64,000 bases of DNA from Atopsyche davidsoni (lineage: Eukaryota > Arthropoda > Insecta > Trichoptera > Hydrobiosidae), in the NCBI GenBank assembly GCA_022113835.1, contig JAILWY010000006.1:2666001-2730000 (forward strand). The letters are read 5' to 3'. The notes under the pieces are model-generated. The model worked only from the letters and a program-made list of their open reading frames with translations. It was not told where the DNA came from and made no database searches. Every line of letters begins with the position of its first letter. The first letter of the stretch is position 1. Of this stretch, positions 37,401-52,400 are shown one piece after another. The translations under genes were made by a program, and so were the position numbers.

Positions 37401-40400
37401 ACACCCCTAAAGATAACCGTTCGTTCACGGTCATATGCAAAACCAAAACAACCCAATGCGATTACGATACCGCGGGAAGAATTTATTTTGGTCAATATTG
37501 ATAGGCAGAAATGACCTTTGCTTCTGTCTTATTATTTATTTACCTTAAATCACGTAAATCAAAATAAGTCCAAATTCTGCACATTGCCCAGTTAATTAAC
37601 TAGAAATTTTGACAGTAAAGGTATAGTATATGCAAAAAACAACAAATAGCAAGTAGTAAGTAGAAGTAATATTGACGGATTAAATTTTAAATGCTAAAAC
37701 ATATTTTTTTAAAAACTACAAACAAATTCACTAGTTCAGCGAGGGTAATTTCAAAATATTATTTTTATAAAGTAAAATATTATTTTTATAAAGTATAAAA
37801 CCTTACAGTTTTATTTATTGACAATGAAGTATTTTTTTAAAGTATCAAAATTAAAAAAAAAAATTGTATACTTTATGAAAAACTTTTAATATTTTCTTTA
37901 TTTTAAAAGAGTCTTATTTTTTATTAAATATAGCTTAACCTAGAAGTGAATTACTTAGATAATTCAAATTATATATAAAAATATGTATACTATGGCAGAG
38001 CATTATTAATAATAGGTACATATAAAAAAATTATATATATATAACTGTAAATTAACAGTATGGATGTACATACTTGAACTAATTATATATATATAAAATT
38101 TAAAAATCATGCAGGGGATATCTTATATTGTTTTGTTTGATAGGTGTAGATTATTTTTATATGGATCATAGTATTCATTATAATTTTTATAATAATTATA
38201 AATACTTAACTATTTTATTACTCAAAATTACTAATATTGAATTATCTGCAATTGCATTGTCCATCGTTGCACAACCTTTTTTAAGTAAAATTCCAGCAAT
38301 TACTTTTAATATTACAATGGGAAAGAAATTTATTACTTTTTTGTAAATCTTTTCAGTGCGGTAAAATAAATATGGCAAAATAAAAAAATAAAGGTGAAAA
38401 GAAATGATTTAAAACTAGAAATAAACAGCACTTGATGTCACCTGTGTTGACGTTAAAACAGCTTGTAGTTGGAACTTTTAATATATTCAAACATCAAACA
38501 GTACTTTTTTAGAACCCAATAGTTCAAGTAAGATAGAGGTACCTAACTGATGGAGTAGCTTCATGGGTTGTGGAGTGGCGGGTATATTGGAAGTAGTGGG
38601 ATAGGGGGTGACATTTGACGGTAAAGCCAACATCCCTTCGCTGCTGTCACCTGCACCGAAGTGAACAGGCTGGGGTTCCGAGTCGAAAGGGAAGAAATTG
38701 TCAGAGAGGATGGAGAGGAGGCCAGGGGAATCTGAAACGAAAGGAGAAGGGAAAGGGTAAGGAAGAAGGAATAGTAAGATATTTTTAGAAGGCATATTTA
38801 TAAATAACAAGTTGCACTTGCTAGAATCATAACACTAATAATAATATTTATCTTTAAACCAATCGTGGTCTTTTTTGAAATCCAGTTGAAATTGATTTCG
38901 TATCTTGCAAATTGCACTTTTGAAAACGCTGTTACTAGGATATTTTTGTATGACTCTGTATGCTATAGGTTCAGAATAATATAAATAGCATATCAAAAAG
39001 TGTCGCCTTACAATACCAAATATAGAGGAATAAAAACAAATAATTTTAAATAATAACAAATTGAGTAAGAATCAACTGACATTCACAATTTTGATCATGA
39101 AACAAAACACACACATTACTAGGCAACAGAAAACTAGTTATTTTTTTAAAAAGAGAAATATGTTAATAAATAATTCAAAGTATAAAAAAAAACATTAAAA
39201 ATATATTAAGTAATCTGTAATGAAATAATAAATATATTAAAAATGTCTATTTAGTAAGAGTTTTGTGTAATCTGTTATAAATAAATGGAAATATATCCTG
39301 CATTCGAACCAGAACATTCGTCATTCATTGGGATATGAATAAATATACTAATAACAGAAATTAATATATAAATGATATTAAGCAGTAAGCAAACAGGCAA
39401 GGACACCTTAGCTCCACAACCATCCATCCCCGAACCCTAATTCGTATGAACCAAATAAACAAAAACAAAAAACTCACGTTCGCTTGAAGTTGTAAAATCC
39501 TCATCGTCAAAATTGTCATTGGGACCAAATCCGGTAGACAATCTTCCGGTGATCAGATCCCGACTTGGCGCCGGGTTAGGCTCCCGGAAGATGGCTGGTT
39601 TGTGGGTGACCGGGGTCTGAGGAGTCGCTGAAGGGGACATGCCCATGAGATCTCCACATTTGGACATCGGAGACAGGTTCTTGGAAGTTTTCTGGGAGAG
39701 TCGATTAATTCTTCTATTTACGGTAGCCGCATTGGCTGAAGGACCGAAGGAATGTTCCATCACGAGTTCTTCTTCGTTGTTATTTGACAAAGCCATATTG
39801 GTGATGTTTCTATTTGTGTCCATGTTAGATGCGACTCTTGAGCTATCATTTCTCATATTGAGTGTTTCTTTATTCAATGAGGATACTTGTTCTAATACTT
39901 CGTTAGCTGGAGGCGACAAAGGTTCCACGGGTTGTTTAACGGCGGCAGCTGGATTATTATTTTCCATCTTGCTAGTTGTGTTATTGTTAAATTTATTAGC
40001 ATTAACATCAATTTTTGCTTCAACGTTGTTGAAAGACTTTTCTGGGGTGGGATTATTGGGTGAGAGTACCAGCGTTGAATCAAAAGGTGACTCCTCTTCT
40101 TTTAATTCTAAATCAAAATCTTCTTTCTCTAGTGTCAAAGTTCTATCCAACTCTCTTTCTGGAGAGTTTCCTATTTTGCACCTCGTTGCAAATGGGTTGA
40201 AGTCAGAAGAAAGTTGAGGAATATTTGAAGAAATGGTAAGAGAATCAACATCTGACAGTTCTGGACTCTCAAGTACGGTTGTTAGAATATCATTTTCAAA
40301 CTCTGATAATGATTCTTGTCTAATAATTTCCTCAGATATACAAACAGTGGAATCAGGGGGTAGTATCTGAATAATTTGTGATTCTTCAGTAGTATTAGCA

Positions 40401-43400
40401 ACTTTACACCTTGTCGCAAAAGGATTTTCCTCTACCAATTTAAGAGGAGCATGCGCAATAGGCTTTTCTGAAAATTTTACAGTAGATGTGCCCAAATCTC
40501 TATCGGGAGTGTTAGCAATTTTAAATTTGGATACAAAAGGGTTTTCCTCTATTAGAACAGCAGAAGCTTGCACAAGAGGTTTACTTGATGACTCAACAGT
40601 AGAAGACGTACTTAACTCTCTATCAGGAGTATTAAATACCTTAGACTTGGAAACGAAAGGATTTTCCTCTATTGGCACAACAGAAGCTTGCACAAGAGGT
40701 TTTCCTGATAAATCAACAGTAGATGTACCTAACTCTCTATCAGGAGTATTAAATACCTTAGACTTGGAAACGAAAGGATTTTCCTGTATTGGCACAGCAG
40801 AAACTTGCACAGAAGGTTTTTCTAGTGATTTAACGTTGGGAGTATTGTCAACTTTATACTTCGGTGCAAAAGAATTTTCCTCCACTGGTACAGCTTCCAA
40901 AATAGGTTTTTCTGGTGACTTCACACTATTCAGCTCAGTATCAGGTATTTTGACAGCATCAAACTTGGGTGTGGAAGGACTTTCCTCGACTGGAGCATGA
41001 AAAACAGGTATATTTGGTGTTTTCACAGCAGGCGTACATATTTCTCTATCAGGAATATTAGCAATCTTAGACTTTGTTGCAAAAGGATTTTCTTCTACTG
41101 GTGCAACAAAACCTTGAATAACACTCAACTCTCTGTCAGGGGTGTTAGCTACTTTGGATCTGGTCTGAAATGGGTTGATTTCATCTTGAGGAGTCTGTTC
41201 AACAGACTTTTCTAACTCAAGTTTTGAAATGTTCTCTAGTGAAACACTCTTATTGGATATTACGATGGGAGATATAACTGCAATATCATTTTGAGAAAAT
41301 ATAGAAATAGGTGCTTCTAATTTTGATTCCACTGGGACCTCGACATCTACCATACTAGTATCACAATCCATAGGTTCCTCTTGGTCTTGATTGATTGTAA
41401 TTGACTGAATATTTTGATTCAATTTCTCAGTATTCAATATAGGTAATGACTCTTTGACCGATTCTTGTGCAGGAACTATTATTTTTTCAGCTGTCTTGAT
41501 ATTATTTTCGATAACAATGGATGATTTCGATGTAGTTTCTTGAATGAAGGCGCTGTCAAGATTTGCAGGAATAATTTGAGCATAATCATCACAGTCCATA
41601 GGCTCAACAAAATGTTGATTTTGCAACTGGGATGCGACATTATTAAAATTATCATTAATCTGGTTTACGGGAACATCTAATGCGTTCGATATTGGGGAAA
41701 TACTTGTAGCAGTTTGATCACTCTTGGGAATACAATCATCGCATTCCATTGATACATCACAACTTTGAGTGATTATCAGTGAGGTAACACCATCGTTAGT
41801 TTTATCACCGTTTTGGTTCACAGGTGTAGTATCAAGATTATCCCTTACTGGAGTAATAATATTGACTGCGGATCGATCAATAGAATTGTCAAAATTAGCA
41901 GTTTGATCGTTATCTAAAATCACAGCTTGATTAGCAAGGTCGATTACTTCATCTTTGACTTCTGATTCTTTTTGGGCAGTTTCACCCTTCTCAAAATTAT
42001 CTTCATTTGACGATAATTCTAAAACCGTTTCTTGGGCAGTTATGATTTCAGATACTTTAGGTTCGTCCAACTTGGGTTTCAGTTCACAAGTTTTATTTTT
42101 TAAATCATTATTAAAAACATTAGATACAGCCAAAAATTGTACATTTTCTATGTTATTTTTAACAGCAATAGCAGTCTTTTCTTGTGGTACATCCTTCAAA
42201 ATATCAGAACCAAGATCAACTGTAGGACTAACACCATATACAGATGGTTCCTCCGCAATCAGAATATCTTCCTTGGCAAGATGGTGGACAATAAGATTTG
42301 AATTATGGTTGTTATCGACTAAAGTAGTAACGTCTAAGACATCAGCCTCTTGTAAAGTCAAACCAATCACATGACTAGCTAAATTTGTTTCATTACTCAC
42401 CACTTTCTCATTTTGGACACTGGATGGTATACTTGCATCCAATGTATTTGCGAGGACAATATCAGCAGCAGTAATTTTCAAATTATCAATGGCTTTGTCT
42501 ACACTTGGCTGATCTTCAGACCCGATATCAATTGTTTTATCATTAATAGCACAGGGTGTATCAGACACATCCAAAGCACCCAATTGCTCAATATTTCTAT
42601 CATTATGACTAACAAAGACTTTCTCTTCATTAGTTAAATTTATAACTTCTGTAATAGCTACTTTATTATTATCGATATTACATGTTGAGTTTAGGTCAAA
42701 AGTTTGATTAATTGTTTCAGTAGCTTGAGCTGAAATACTTTCTGTTTTGTCAAGAACTGCATTTTGTTCCTTAAGTATCTCAGAACAACTTAAATCAATT
42801 GTAGTATCTTTCAAATCAATTGTAGTATCTTTTAAATCATTTACAGTATTAGAAATATTTGTAGTTACATCATAAGCCAAGTCCTTATTGATACATGGTC
42901 CATCTTGCATAAGATTTACATTATTAGTATTATCTACAAATAGAGTAGCGCTTGGGAGGGTAACATCAAGACTGGTTACAGAGCTAATAATAGCCTCAGA
43001 AACACTAAGGGGTTTGTAAGTGGTATCGTTATTTGATGACAAATTAAGGTTAATTTTTTCATTCAAATTTTCAGCATCGATAGCAGGATTTAATCCAAAT
43101 GAAACTTCTGTCAAAGCAACACTGTGTATGAAATTCTCATTTTCAATATTACTAGATGTATCAGGTTCTTTCATATTAATATCTACACTATCCACATGAT
43201 TAGATGCATTTAAAGTCTCTTCGACAGTAATAGATTTATCACCCTTTACAATTGTCTTGTTGTGTACTAATTCAATCAGAGTATCACTTGATTCTAAGTT
43301 CTTATTTTCAATAGCACAAGACAAATTAAGCTCAACAGTCTTATTATTTATTTTTTCGAGAGAGGTTGAAATATCTAATGTCTCTGAAGCATCATCTATA

Positions 43401-46400
43401 TGGACTTGGCACACTTCAATTTGAGTATTTGTCGAACCATAATTTGGAATAATGGTGTCACTTTCAACAGTTGATGAGAAATTGAGATCTATTGTCTTAT
43501 TATTAAAATCTGTGACGGTACTTGTACTATTCAAAGTTCCATCAACAAGTAAATTTTTTTCAGCAACATCAAATGTTTTATTATTAATCAGTTCAGTCGA
43601 TGCACATTTTAAAGAAGAGTTATTGACTGTCTTATTCAAAGAGACGTCACTCTCTCCTGATGTAACATTCACATTATCAACAAGGTCTTTTAAGAGATCA
43701 TTACTTAAGTTTACCGAGACTTCAATCAAAAGGTCTTCACTAAACGCAGCTTCTGAATCAATAACAAAAATTGACGCATCAGAATCTCTTCTTTCCTTCG
43801 CTACAATTGAAGAGTTTTTTTCTGTTGCGCTGTGTTCTTCAACAAACTTCTTATTGTTTACCATTTCTAAACTCACATCATGTTCATTGTCCAAATTTCT
43901 GATAAAATTGAGGTTTGGATATTCTTCAATAGTTTTGATTACCGATGAATGATCGGACTCGAACGAATTAGATAGTTCTTCATCTTCATTTGTTAAGACA
44001 ATTATATCATCGCTCTGTGTATCAAGACAATTGTCAGCGAGCTCATTTGCTACAGACTCTGTATGTATTTTATCAGATACATTTTTGGTACCATCACTTA
44101 TTGATGTGAAATTTGGAGTACTTTTTGGAGATGCTGGTGATAGATATTCGGAGACATTTGTCTCATTCAGCACTAAGTCCTTATAATTTTCATGCAGTAG
44201 AATGGAATCAGATTCTATTGGCGTACTCAAGGGATCTTCACCTATTTCACAAGTGATCAATCCGGATACATTCAGAGATATGTCTGGAGTTTCGAATGAC
44301 TCAGTGAGTGGATTGAAGACCTTCAGCTTTCGTCTTACTTCAGATTGAGATATCGGAATGGCTGGATCTAAAGTCTCTACATTGCGATAGTTGTTGTCCT
44401 GACCGTCTCCGTGTGAGTTTTGTGATTCCCGCCTGGCAGAATCTTCGGTGGGTGTAAAAAATACTTGGTTGAGGCTGGGTTTAGCTCCTTTGCCTGATGT
44501 GCCGATAAAAAGGAAAAATAATAAAATAAAAGATATTAAAAATGAGTAAAACAAAAAAATAAGTAACAGAAGAGAAAAATAAAAATTATCTAAAATTCCA
44601 AAATTAATGAAATAACTTTTCTAATATAACTGAAGAGAAAAATAAAAATTATCTAAAATTCCAAAATTAATGAAATAACTTTTCTAATATAGCTGAAGAA
44701 CTTAGCAACGAAAATACACAAATTTTGAAATTTGAATTTTAAGAAATATTCAATATATTGTATTTATAGAATTTTTTTTTTTAAATTTGACAAAAAGACA
44801 AATTTGACAAAAATTTATATAAAAAGCAATCAGTACTTGGTGCAATTACACATGCTACAAGCTGTGAGTGTTTTAAGTGAAAACAAAAGCCATTAATACA
44901 GATGAATTGTGAATTTTAAAACTGAATTTAAAAAATGACAAGAATTTCAAAATTTATAGTTATCTAGAGAGCATAAACATCAATACCACAACATCAACGT
45001 CTCGACATTGCATTCAAGACAGAAACATCTAATATTTTAAAAATACCATCTAGGAATTAAAATTGAAAACTTTGAGTGTGTTGCTCTCAGCGTGTGTTTG
45101 ATTTTGGTCACATTCAAATGATGCAAGATAGCGCCTCACCAGTTTTGGGCGTATTTAAGTTGATATCCGAGAACGCTACGATCAGACTATCATCGCGCGG
45201 GGCCGAATCCTCGTTTGCACTGCCGTAGTCTAAAGAACTATCGGATGATTCTGGAATGTTAATGTTACACAACAGGCATTGGTACAAGGCGAGTTAAAAA
45301 GGATTAATTGGAAAGAGCGAGTGTTTAGTACGCATGGACGAAAAATACTTCTAATAATGAAGGCCGGATGATTTCTAACTTAATTTAACCTAGTGTTATG
45401 CAACTCAGTCTTGTACTGTATGATTTGAAAAATAAGACATGATATCAAATAATACAAAAAACAATGGAATAAGAATGTTGATTTCTTTAAGTGTAAATTT
45501 TTTTTTAAATGATTTATATGTGATATTACAATCCTTTTTTATTGCAAGTAATGATTTTTTAGTTTGTAAAGCAAAATCACACTAATTATTTTTGAAAAAA
45601 CACAAAAACTCTATTAAAATTTTGTTGTAATGCTTATGTGGTAATGTCGTAATTAGCACAATTAATAAAATTATTGCAGATGATCAAAAAATATATTTTA
45701 ACTCATTGACTTTTTTGTAAGCTGTTTCAATCAATCGCTAAACATTTAAATGTATTTCCCATTTCTCATAAATGTTAATCTATTCTATGTCAGTGTGTCA
45801 AGTAGTTGCTTTGAGTTATACAATAATAATTTGAACAGCTTATTCTCAGCGGGTTTCTTAAAATTACAACTTTAGAAGTCTGCTCAATTTTCTTAACAAT
45901 ACCCTAAAACTTAAATTAAAATATGTTGGTGTCTAAGTTAAGAAAATAATTAAGTAACCGACTGTATTTGAGAAAAATAGATAAGGACATTAAGATATTG
46001 CAAGTTTAGGTAAAATAACTCCAATAAGAAAAGGACTACTTCAAATCGGGACAGCTGTATTATAATTGCATTATATTTTGGCACACACAAATTGAATTTC
46101 TATGAGAAACTATTTTTAGCCAGGTGGCCATAACCATGACTAATTATCTGAACAGGCCTGACCTGCCACCTCACACAGCACACCGGAGAGCCGGCTGACT
46201 ACATGTTTGTCTTATGATTAGCCGCTGGATACATGTTGCTTCAGGATATTAAATTTTGATTAACAACAAACCATTTTAAGAGGGCATATGACTTAAAAAG
46301 GTTTCCGAAAAATAGGCCTATAAACATAGTTCGACATAACTACCAGAAAACTGATAAATTTTATTGTCTAGTATATTTGAGTTTTCTACATTTTTGTCGA

Positions 46401-49400
46401 GAAAAACTGAACAGCTATGAATATGGTAAAATAGGTTGATCTATTAGGGGTTGTGATGTGTAGAGGCCTTTCATAAAATTCAACTTACAAACTAGAAATA
46501 TCTGCACAATTTTCTGTAGAATTTCTTTTAAATTAACACAGATACGTATTAAAGATTAGATATTTAATATAGTTAAATATGTTACCATTTCCTTGATACA
46601 GAGAAGCAATATGAATCCAGAGGTATAAAATGAAGGATGAATGATTTAGAAAAACCACTCTTGTAAATTTAGTAATTGATTCTTGGAGATGAGCATGTGC
46701 TTACCATCGGTAATTTTATTTTTCGATGCCGGAACAGGGAGTTGATTTGCTGGAACGTCTTGAAGCTCTGGTGACTGTGCCCCAGAAGCTGTCTGAAACA
46801 GGGTAATTGGAAGGTCAATATCATCAAGAACTCCAAAGTTAATAAAAAAAAAAGTGTGACTATCTTGCTACAATATCTTTAGAAAACTGCTCAAAAATTA
46901 CACTTCTGAGAATCATTATTTTTATCATATTAGCTAATAATAATACACATGAATAATTTGTATCAATCAAATAATCAATAATCTGATTTATCTACCTAGC
47001 ACACTATAGAATTGCCCAAATTGCGGCTTGTTTTAAGTTATAAATTAATATTAAAATTTTGTATAAATTTAAACTACTAATAGAAATATTTACTTATGTC
47101 ATACCATATTTCTGAGAATAAATGAGATTCTTACAACTAAGGGACTGCATATCATAAAAACAAGAAAGTAATGCATGTATGAAATCATACTATTTCGATT
47201 ACTTATATAAAATTGTAAAAAAATAAACAAATGAGCATCGGATAAAATGTCAATTTTTTTATTATCAAATTAGGTTCTAATAACCAATATCAACGTTATG
47301 TTTACTTTTGACCGGAGACGCCATTTCCTCAAATTCCAATCCGAATGTGAAGTGATTCGAGTTAATGAAGATTTACATAAATATAAAAATTCTCGATCCG
47401 TCGCAACATGGTGAGTATTTTCAACAGAAACGAACACAGATATCAACTTAATTACCATACTGGCGTATCTTGCGATATGTTTAGCAAACCCCAGCAACAT
47501 GGACACTGTTTAATTTTATTTTACGATCGCAGACAAAAGCAAGCTTGGGAATTCTGGGTTCAAAGAATGCCATCGAGATTCGATATAATAGTACTAGGTT
47601 GAAAATCGTTACTGTAATCAAGATACTGATTTTAAAATATTAATTATAAGCACGCAAAATATTCAACTGTATCACTTTCGCGCTGGCGAGTATCGAAAAT
47701 GACGAAATAATTAAATTATATTAAAAATGTCACCGGACACGCGGCAAATCCAGAACGCCGTTCAAGTTAACACAGCATCAGAAAATATTGTGTAATTCAA
47801 TAATAAAACACGTAAATACTCTTATAAACTACATAGATAAAATTCAGTACGTATTTTGAATCCAAACTAAACGAGTTTTTTTAAAATAAATATAATAGTT
47901 TTAGCACTAAACTAAACAGTAACTTTGATACATTAAAACATAAGGAAATAAATATTAGGTCTAAACTAAATAATACTAAAAAAAGTCTTAAATATCACCA
48001 AAGTTAATAATCTAGAGAACTGATTGTAAATGTGCTACATCAGAGATAAAATTCACTTAACGCATTCTCCTATATAAAAAAAAAATATTAATCGGAAGTA
48101 CATAGATCGCACAGCCAATTCAAAAATCAAACTATTGAACAAATCGAAACAGTGGTAAAAAATTGTGCAATAAAACGCGATATTCGCAAATTTGCACAAA
48201 GTTCACTTTTCTGGATGCACACATACTTATGACCCAAAAGCACGGTAAAAAAAAATAACTACGGAATCGTATTTCAAGTGGGATAAATGAAATAAAAATG
48301 TCAGTGCACTCGATTTGAAACGATCAATCGGGAGTGTCGCAATGGCCGCGCTGGCGACTCGGCGACTCGGCGGGCCGCGCAACAATACCACGGAGAGAGC
48401 AACAAATTGCTACTCCCAATTACATTTTATATGATAGCTGTAATTTTAATTTTATAATCTGATGTATAGCGTATATTTTAAGATTTTACGTGAAATATGA
48501 ACGCGTGCCCGGCGTGTTATTAAGCGCGGCTCCAAAAGCACTCATTTCGCGAGGAATTGGATCGAAACTAAAACCAATTTATTTATATCGAGTATTTTAT
48601 TAATGTTCTCTGCATACTTGGAATAGCTTCCGAGAATCAAAGATATTAATATTTAATTGATGACCACCACGGTTTGACTAAATTCCATAGTAAAATATTT
48701 AAATACCTCAGTGTTAATTATAAATTATGATATTATCTGAACGAAGCCATATTAATTGCTTGATCGCTCTATCGCGATCGATAAAAAGGAAATAGTGTTA
48801 TAATTAATTTAATTTAAAAAATATGAAAACGCAATACACAAATACCTTTTTGAAATAATTTTAATAAATAACGGTACGTAACTAAATCACTTGTTACGCC
48901 ATAAATCGGTGAATTACAACACCAATTGCATTTCTTGGTGAACAAACTGTGTTTCAAATAAAAATAATATACTTCAGCTTCTAAATATTACTTTTTAATA
49001 ATACAAAACTGGCATGTAATAAAATTATTATTTGGTTGTAGCAATACTCGCTGAATATTAAAATTACAACATAACAAATATATTACAATACATATCATAA
49101 AATATAAAATATTTCACAACTCAATTGAGTGATATAATAACATACAAAATATGCATTTATTTTTGTATCAAAAAAGAATATCGTTTTCCGAGTATTTCGT
49201 TTACATTAAATTATTAAAAATAATTAACATCAAGTTTGTAACTGAATAAAAACAATGGTTACAAAATATTTCCTTCGGTGAAATACGTCAAAAACAATCA
49301 TAAAATGTAACACCTACATGTTGCACCTGCAATATCACGAGGTGCTGTGAATCCAAAACTGGTGATTTGCGACAAGCGCTGAAGTAATATTCCCATACGA

Positions 49401-52400
49401 GAGATAATGCGCCGGCAATACAAAAAACGCTACGTAAATGGAATACTGAAATAGAGCAATAACCCGGTACAATTTGGCACGACCGCTCGCCGACCAGCTG
49501 CCAAATATCAGGTGGACCCGCACGAGCCTCGAGCGCTGGATAACTTCATCGGATTTGATATTGTGGCGGGCCAAGTGTAAACAAACCGTCCGTTGATATC
49601 CGCGGAATCAAAACAGATTAAAGCTTTTTAAAAATCGCAACTTATTAACCCATTACTGCGAGCCTATGCCTGTCCATACACACTATACGTAGCGACCGTT
49701 GAGCCTAACGAAGTAGCGCTAATCAAAGCATCGGTGTTCTCATATAGTACATGTTAACACGGAAGAAATAGCCGTTGTTTGTTCGTAGTTCATTCTAGAT
49801 GATAGCATACTTAAGTTGTATTTCAAAAAGACTTGAAACAAGTACGTGTGTTTTGGTAGAAATAAGCGTTTATTCGATGCACAAAAGATGCAGGCGAAAG
49901 GAGGAGGTGTATTAAAAAAAATCTCTGAAAGCGTGGATGAATGTTTGAAAAATTAATGTAAATGATCGGTTGATATGTAGGTTGCATTTGACAAAATACA
50001 GTTTAACGATAATGACGTGTACTAAACATATGAGCGATGTTACTTAATGTAATTTTAACCGCTGAATTGGACTATTAAAGTAAATGAAACGACTTTATAT
50101 GTTGAATTTGTGGCTGTTTATGTGATAACGACTTCCTTAAATATTAAAAACGTTAAATGATGAAATATAGATGAGAGATATAACTGCACGTGACTCTCGT
50201 CCAGCAGTGGTTGGAGAAAAGCCGACGGTTAATTTAAATTAACTGCAGCGACACATTTGAAAGCAACAGAAAAAAAAAAAAAACATTTACACAGACAGGA
50301 TGCACATCCGAATGCAATGAATTGAAATATTACTTAAAAATCAGAATTTTATTTAAAAAATATTTTGCAATACTGATGATGGGTTTGAGAGGTCTCAAGA
50401 GGACTAAGGTCATTTCGGTAGTAAAATTGATTCTACCGGTACAGGTTTTCAAACTCGTTTCTACGCGTGCCCGGCCGGCTGGTCCTGGCACCCACCAGGA
50501 CGTCCTCCAGGAGACGTCATGTTCCCTCGCGGCGCAGTTGGCCAAGGCCGCGCCGAGATGAGCTTTCCCGACACAAGCTTGAACTTCTGCCAAACGCCGA
50601 GTAAAAAGAGAAGAATTTAGCGGGCAAAGTCACGCCCGTGGAAAATAAAGCAAATATAATAACAGCGCGCGGCCGCGGCTTCTTTTGTAGATTCATTCAA
50701 TTAGACTATTTTTGCTAAAGCTTGTTTTGTTCATTGTTTGATTCGTGTGCGTAATTTTATAGAAAGTTAAGCGAAATACACCATTGTCGGTTTACTTTGA
50801 ATAGAGTGATTTTTTTAGTGACAGACGGTGTGAATTTTGAATCAATCAACAATAATACGAATTAATTGTACAACAAATATTCACACGCTTGTTTTTGAAG
50901 GTCACGATATTTACATCTGAACGTTTTTATCAAAATTATACAACATTTAAATTACTGAAACAGTGACTTTTAAATCGTTTCCATTACTTTTGCTTTGAAA
51001 TGAACCAATCAACCATCTCTTCCGTTTTAAGTACTGTGCACAACAAAATAATAAACGATTCAATGCACATACATGGTATCATCTTTTTTTTTTTTTTTAA
51101 ATATATTACATAAAAGACTATTGCAAAAAAGACTTTTTAAAATTGACAACGTATTAAAATGGATAACCAATTTTCTTAATAATAAATGAGACGCTATACA
51201 CTATGTTCAACAAAACGGCATATAAGAACGATTATTAATTTGGAATGCAACGATAAGATTGGCATTCCACCATAGACGAGCGCCAATAAAAGTATAATAC
51301 ATAATTATACTAAAGCAACGCTCGCGCTATTCGACACGATTATAATATAGATGCGCTACGATCGGAAAACAAGTTAGTAATTAAGAATGATAGAATCTAG
51401 GTAAACCGATTCCGGCATGCTAATTCCTGGGGTCCATCGAAGCGCGAAGCTCGGCGAGATCCCGCGCGAGGTGATCGCGGATTATCGGCGGGCGTCGAGA
51501 ATCTAGACCGGAGTGATGAGCGGCGGGCATTTTCTATTCTCCATTGGGTAATTGGCAGTACGTCGATGGGGCTGTGCCAATTCGGCTGCGGACAGCTGGG
51601 CCCAGGCGCAGGAAAAATGTCAAAACAAAGAGGCTGGCTGTCCCACCGCTCAGGTAACAAACGAACCGACCGAATCGTGAGGCACGTTTTTATACTAAGC
51701 TTATTTGCAGCTCGTGAATCAGACATGTTATACACAAGCGCAGCTTCGTTAGTGTGACGGATAACAGCACTCAAATCACCCTACGGTGTGCACTTAAACG
51801 GCAAGACCACACAACGCTAATCTAAAATACTGGCACGACATTAAAACTAATTTAATACACTTTCGGAGGTCTTGAAACATGATTGAACGCGTGATTATCA
51901 TTTTTTCTGATCAAAATCAAATACGAATAAATGGACGTTTATTGCAATTCAAAAAGTTAACTACCCTTCGATAGACGATCTTTATTGGGCAGTTAATTTT
52001 ATTGTTTGTTTCAAGTGACACAGGAGCATTATCATTGTTCACACTTAAAAAACTTGAAATTTTGATTGGCAGCAAGTTTGGCAGTTCTAGCTCGCCTCGC
52101 TTGCCGTTGTTCTTTCAATCATGTTTAAAAACTGCATCACTACACGGCGAATATCAAGCAAGCGATGAGCTTGCACTGCATTATTTCTACACATTCCTGC
52201 CTGCTGTCTGTATCACATAAGCACTATCGGCGTATTCATCAAAATCACTGTCACAGCGTCATGGCGACCACAACCTGCGGAGGGGAGCTGGCGAACATGT
52301 CCGCGGCGGGGCTCTTCCTCAGCAGCCTGGACAGGAAGTCCATGGTGGGAGCTCGGGGCCTGCGGGCGCGCTGAGAGCCGCGGCTCGAATGCGGGGCGGC

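Larger units (their letters stand above)
26516..38542 (-). other. Intron 5, 5'-most part
   Basis: No second gene recognised. It contains the candidate first exon at 31233-31272, SINE-like pieces near 31632 and 34308, a 12-bp minisatellite at 33887, a GC-rich island at about 35100-35720, and AT-rich simple sequence at 37700-38110. Short ORFs here (for example around 28141-28323 and 32680-33111) show no family motif I recognise. Confidence 0.6.

Noticed and set aside
39639..43952. Plus-strand ORFs of 139-192 codons opposite exon 4
   Set aside because: They are antisense shadows of the long minus-strand exon, without start context, motifs or splice structure.
44494..44554. Hydrophobic, signal-peptide-like N-terminus in front of the giant TACC exon (MFYSFLISFILLFFLF...)
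   Set aside because: It is intronic sequence: a good acceptor ends at 44494 and exon 3 joins at 44493 in the correct phase. AT-rich intron translates to Phe/Leu/Ile runs.
50330..50593. Minus-strand ORF MAEVQACVGKAHLG... with possible donor gtgggt
   Set aside because: Same phase problem: joining exon 2 gives an immediate stop.
51614..51660. Plus-strand MSKQRGWLSHRS- exon-like start with CAG/gtaaca
   Set aside because: No partner exon on the plus strand in the window and no other support for a plus-strand gene.
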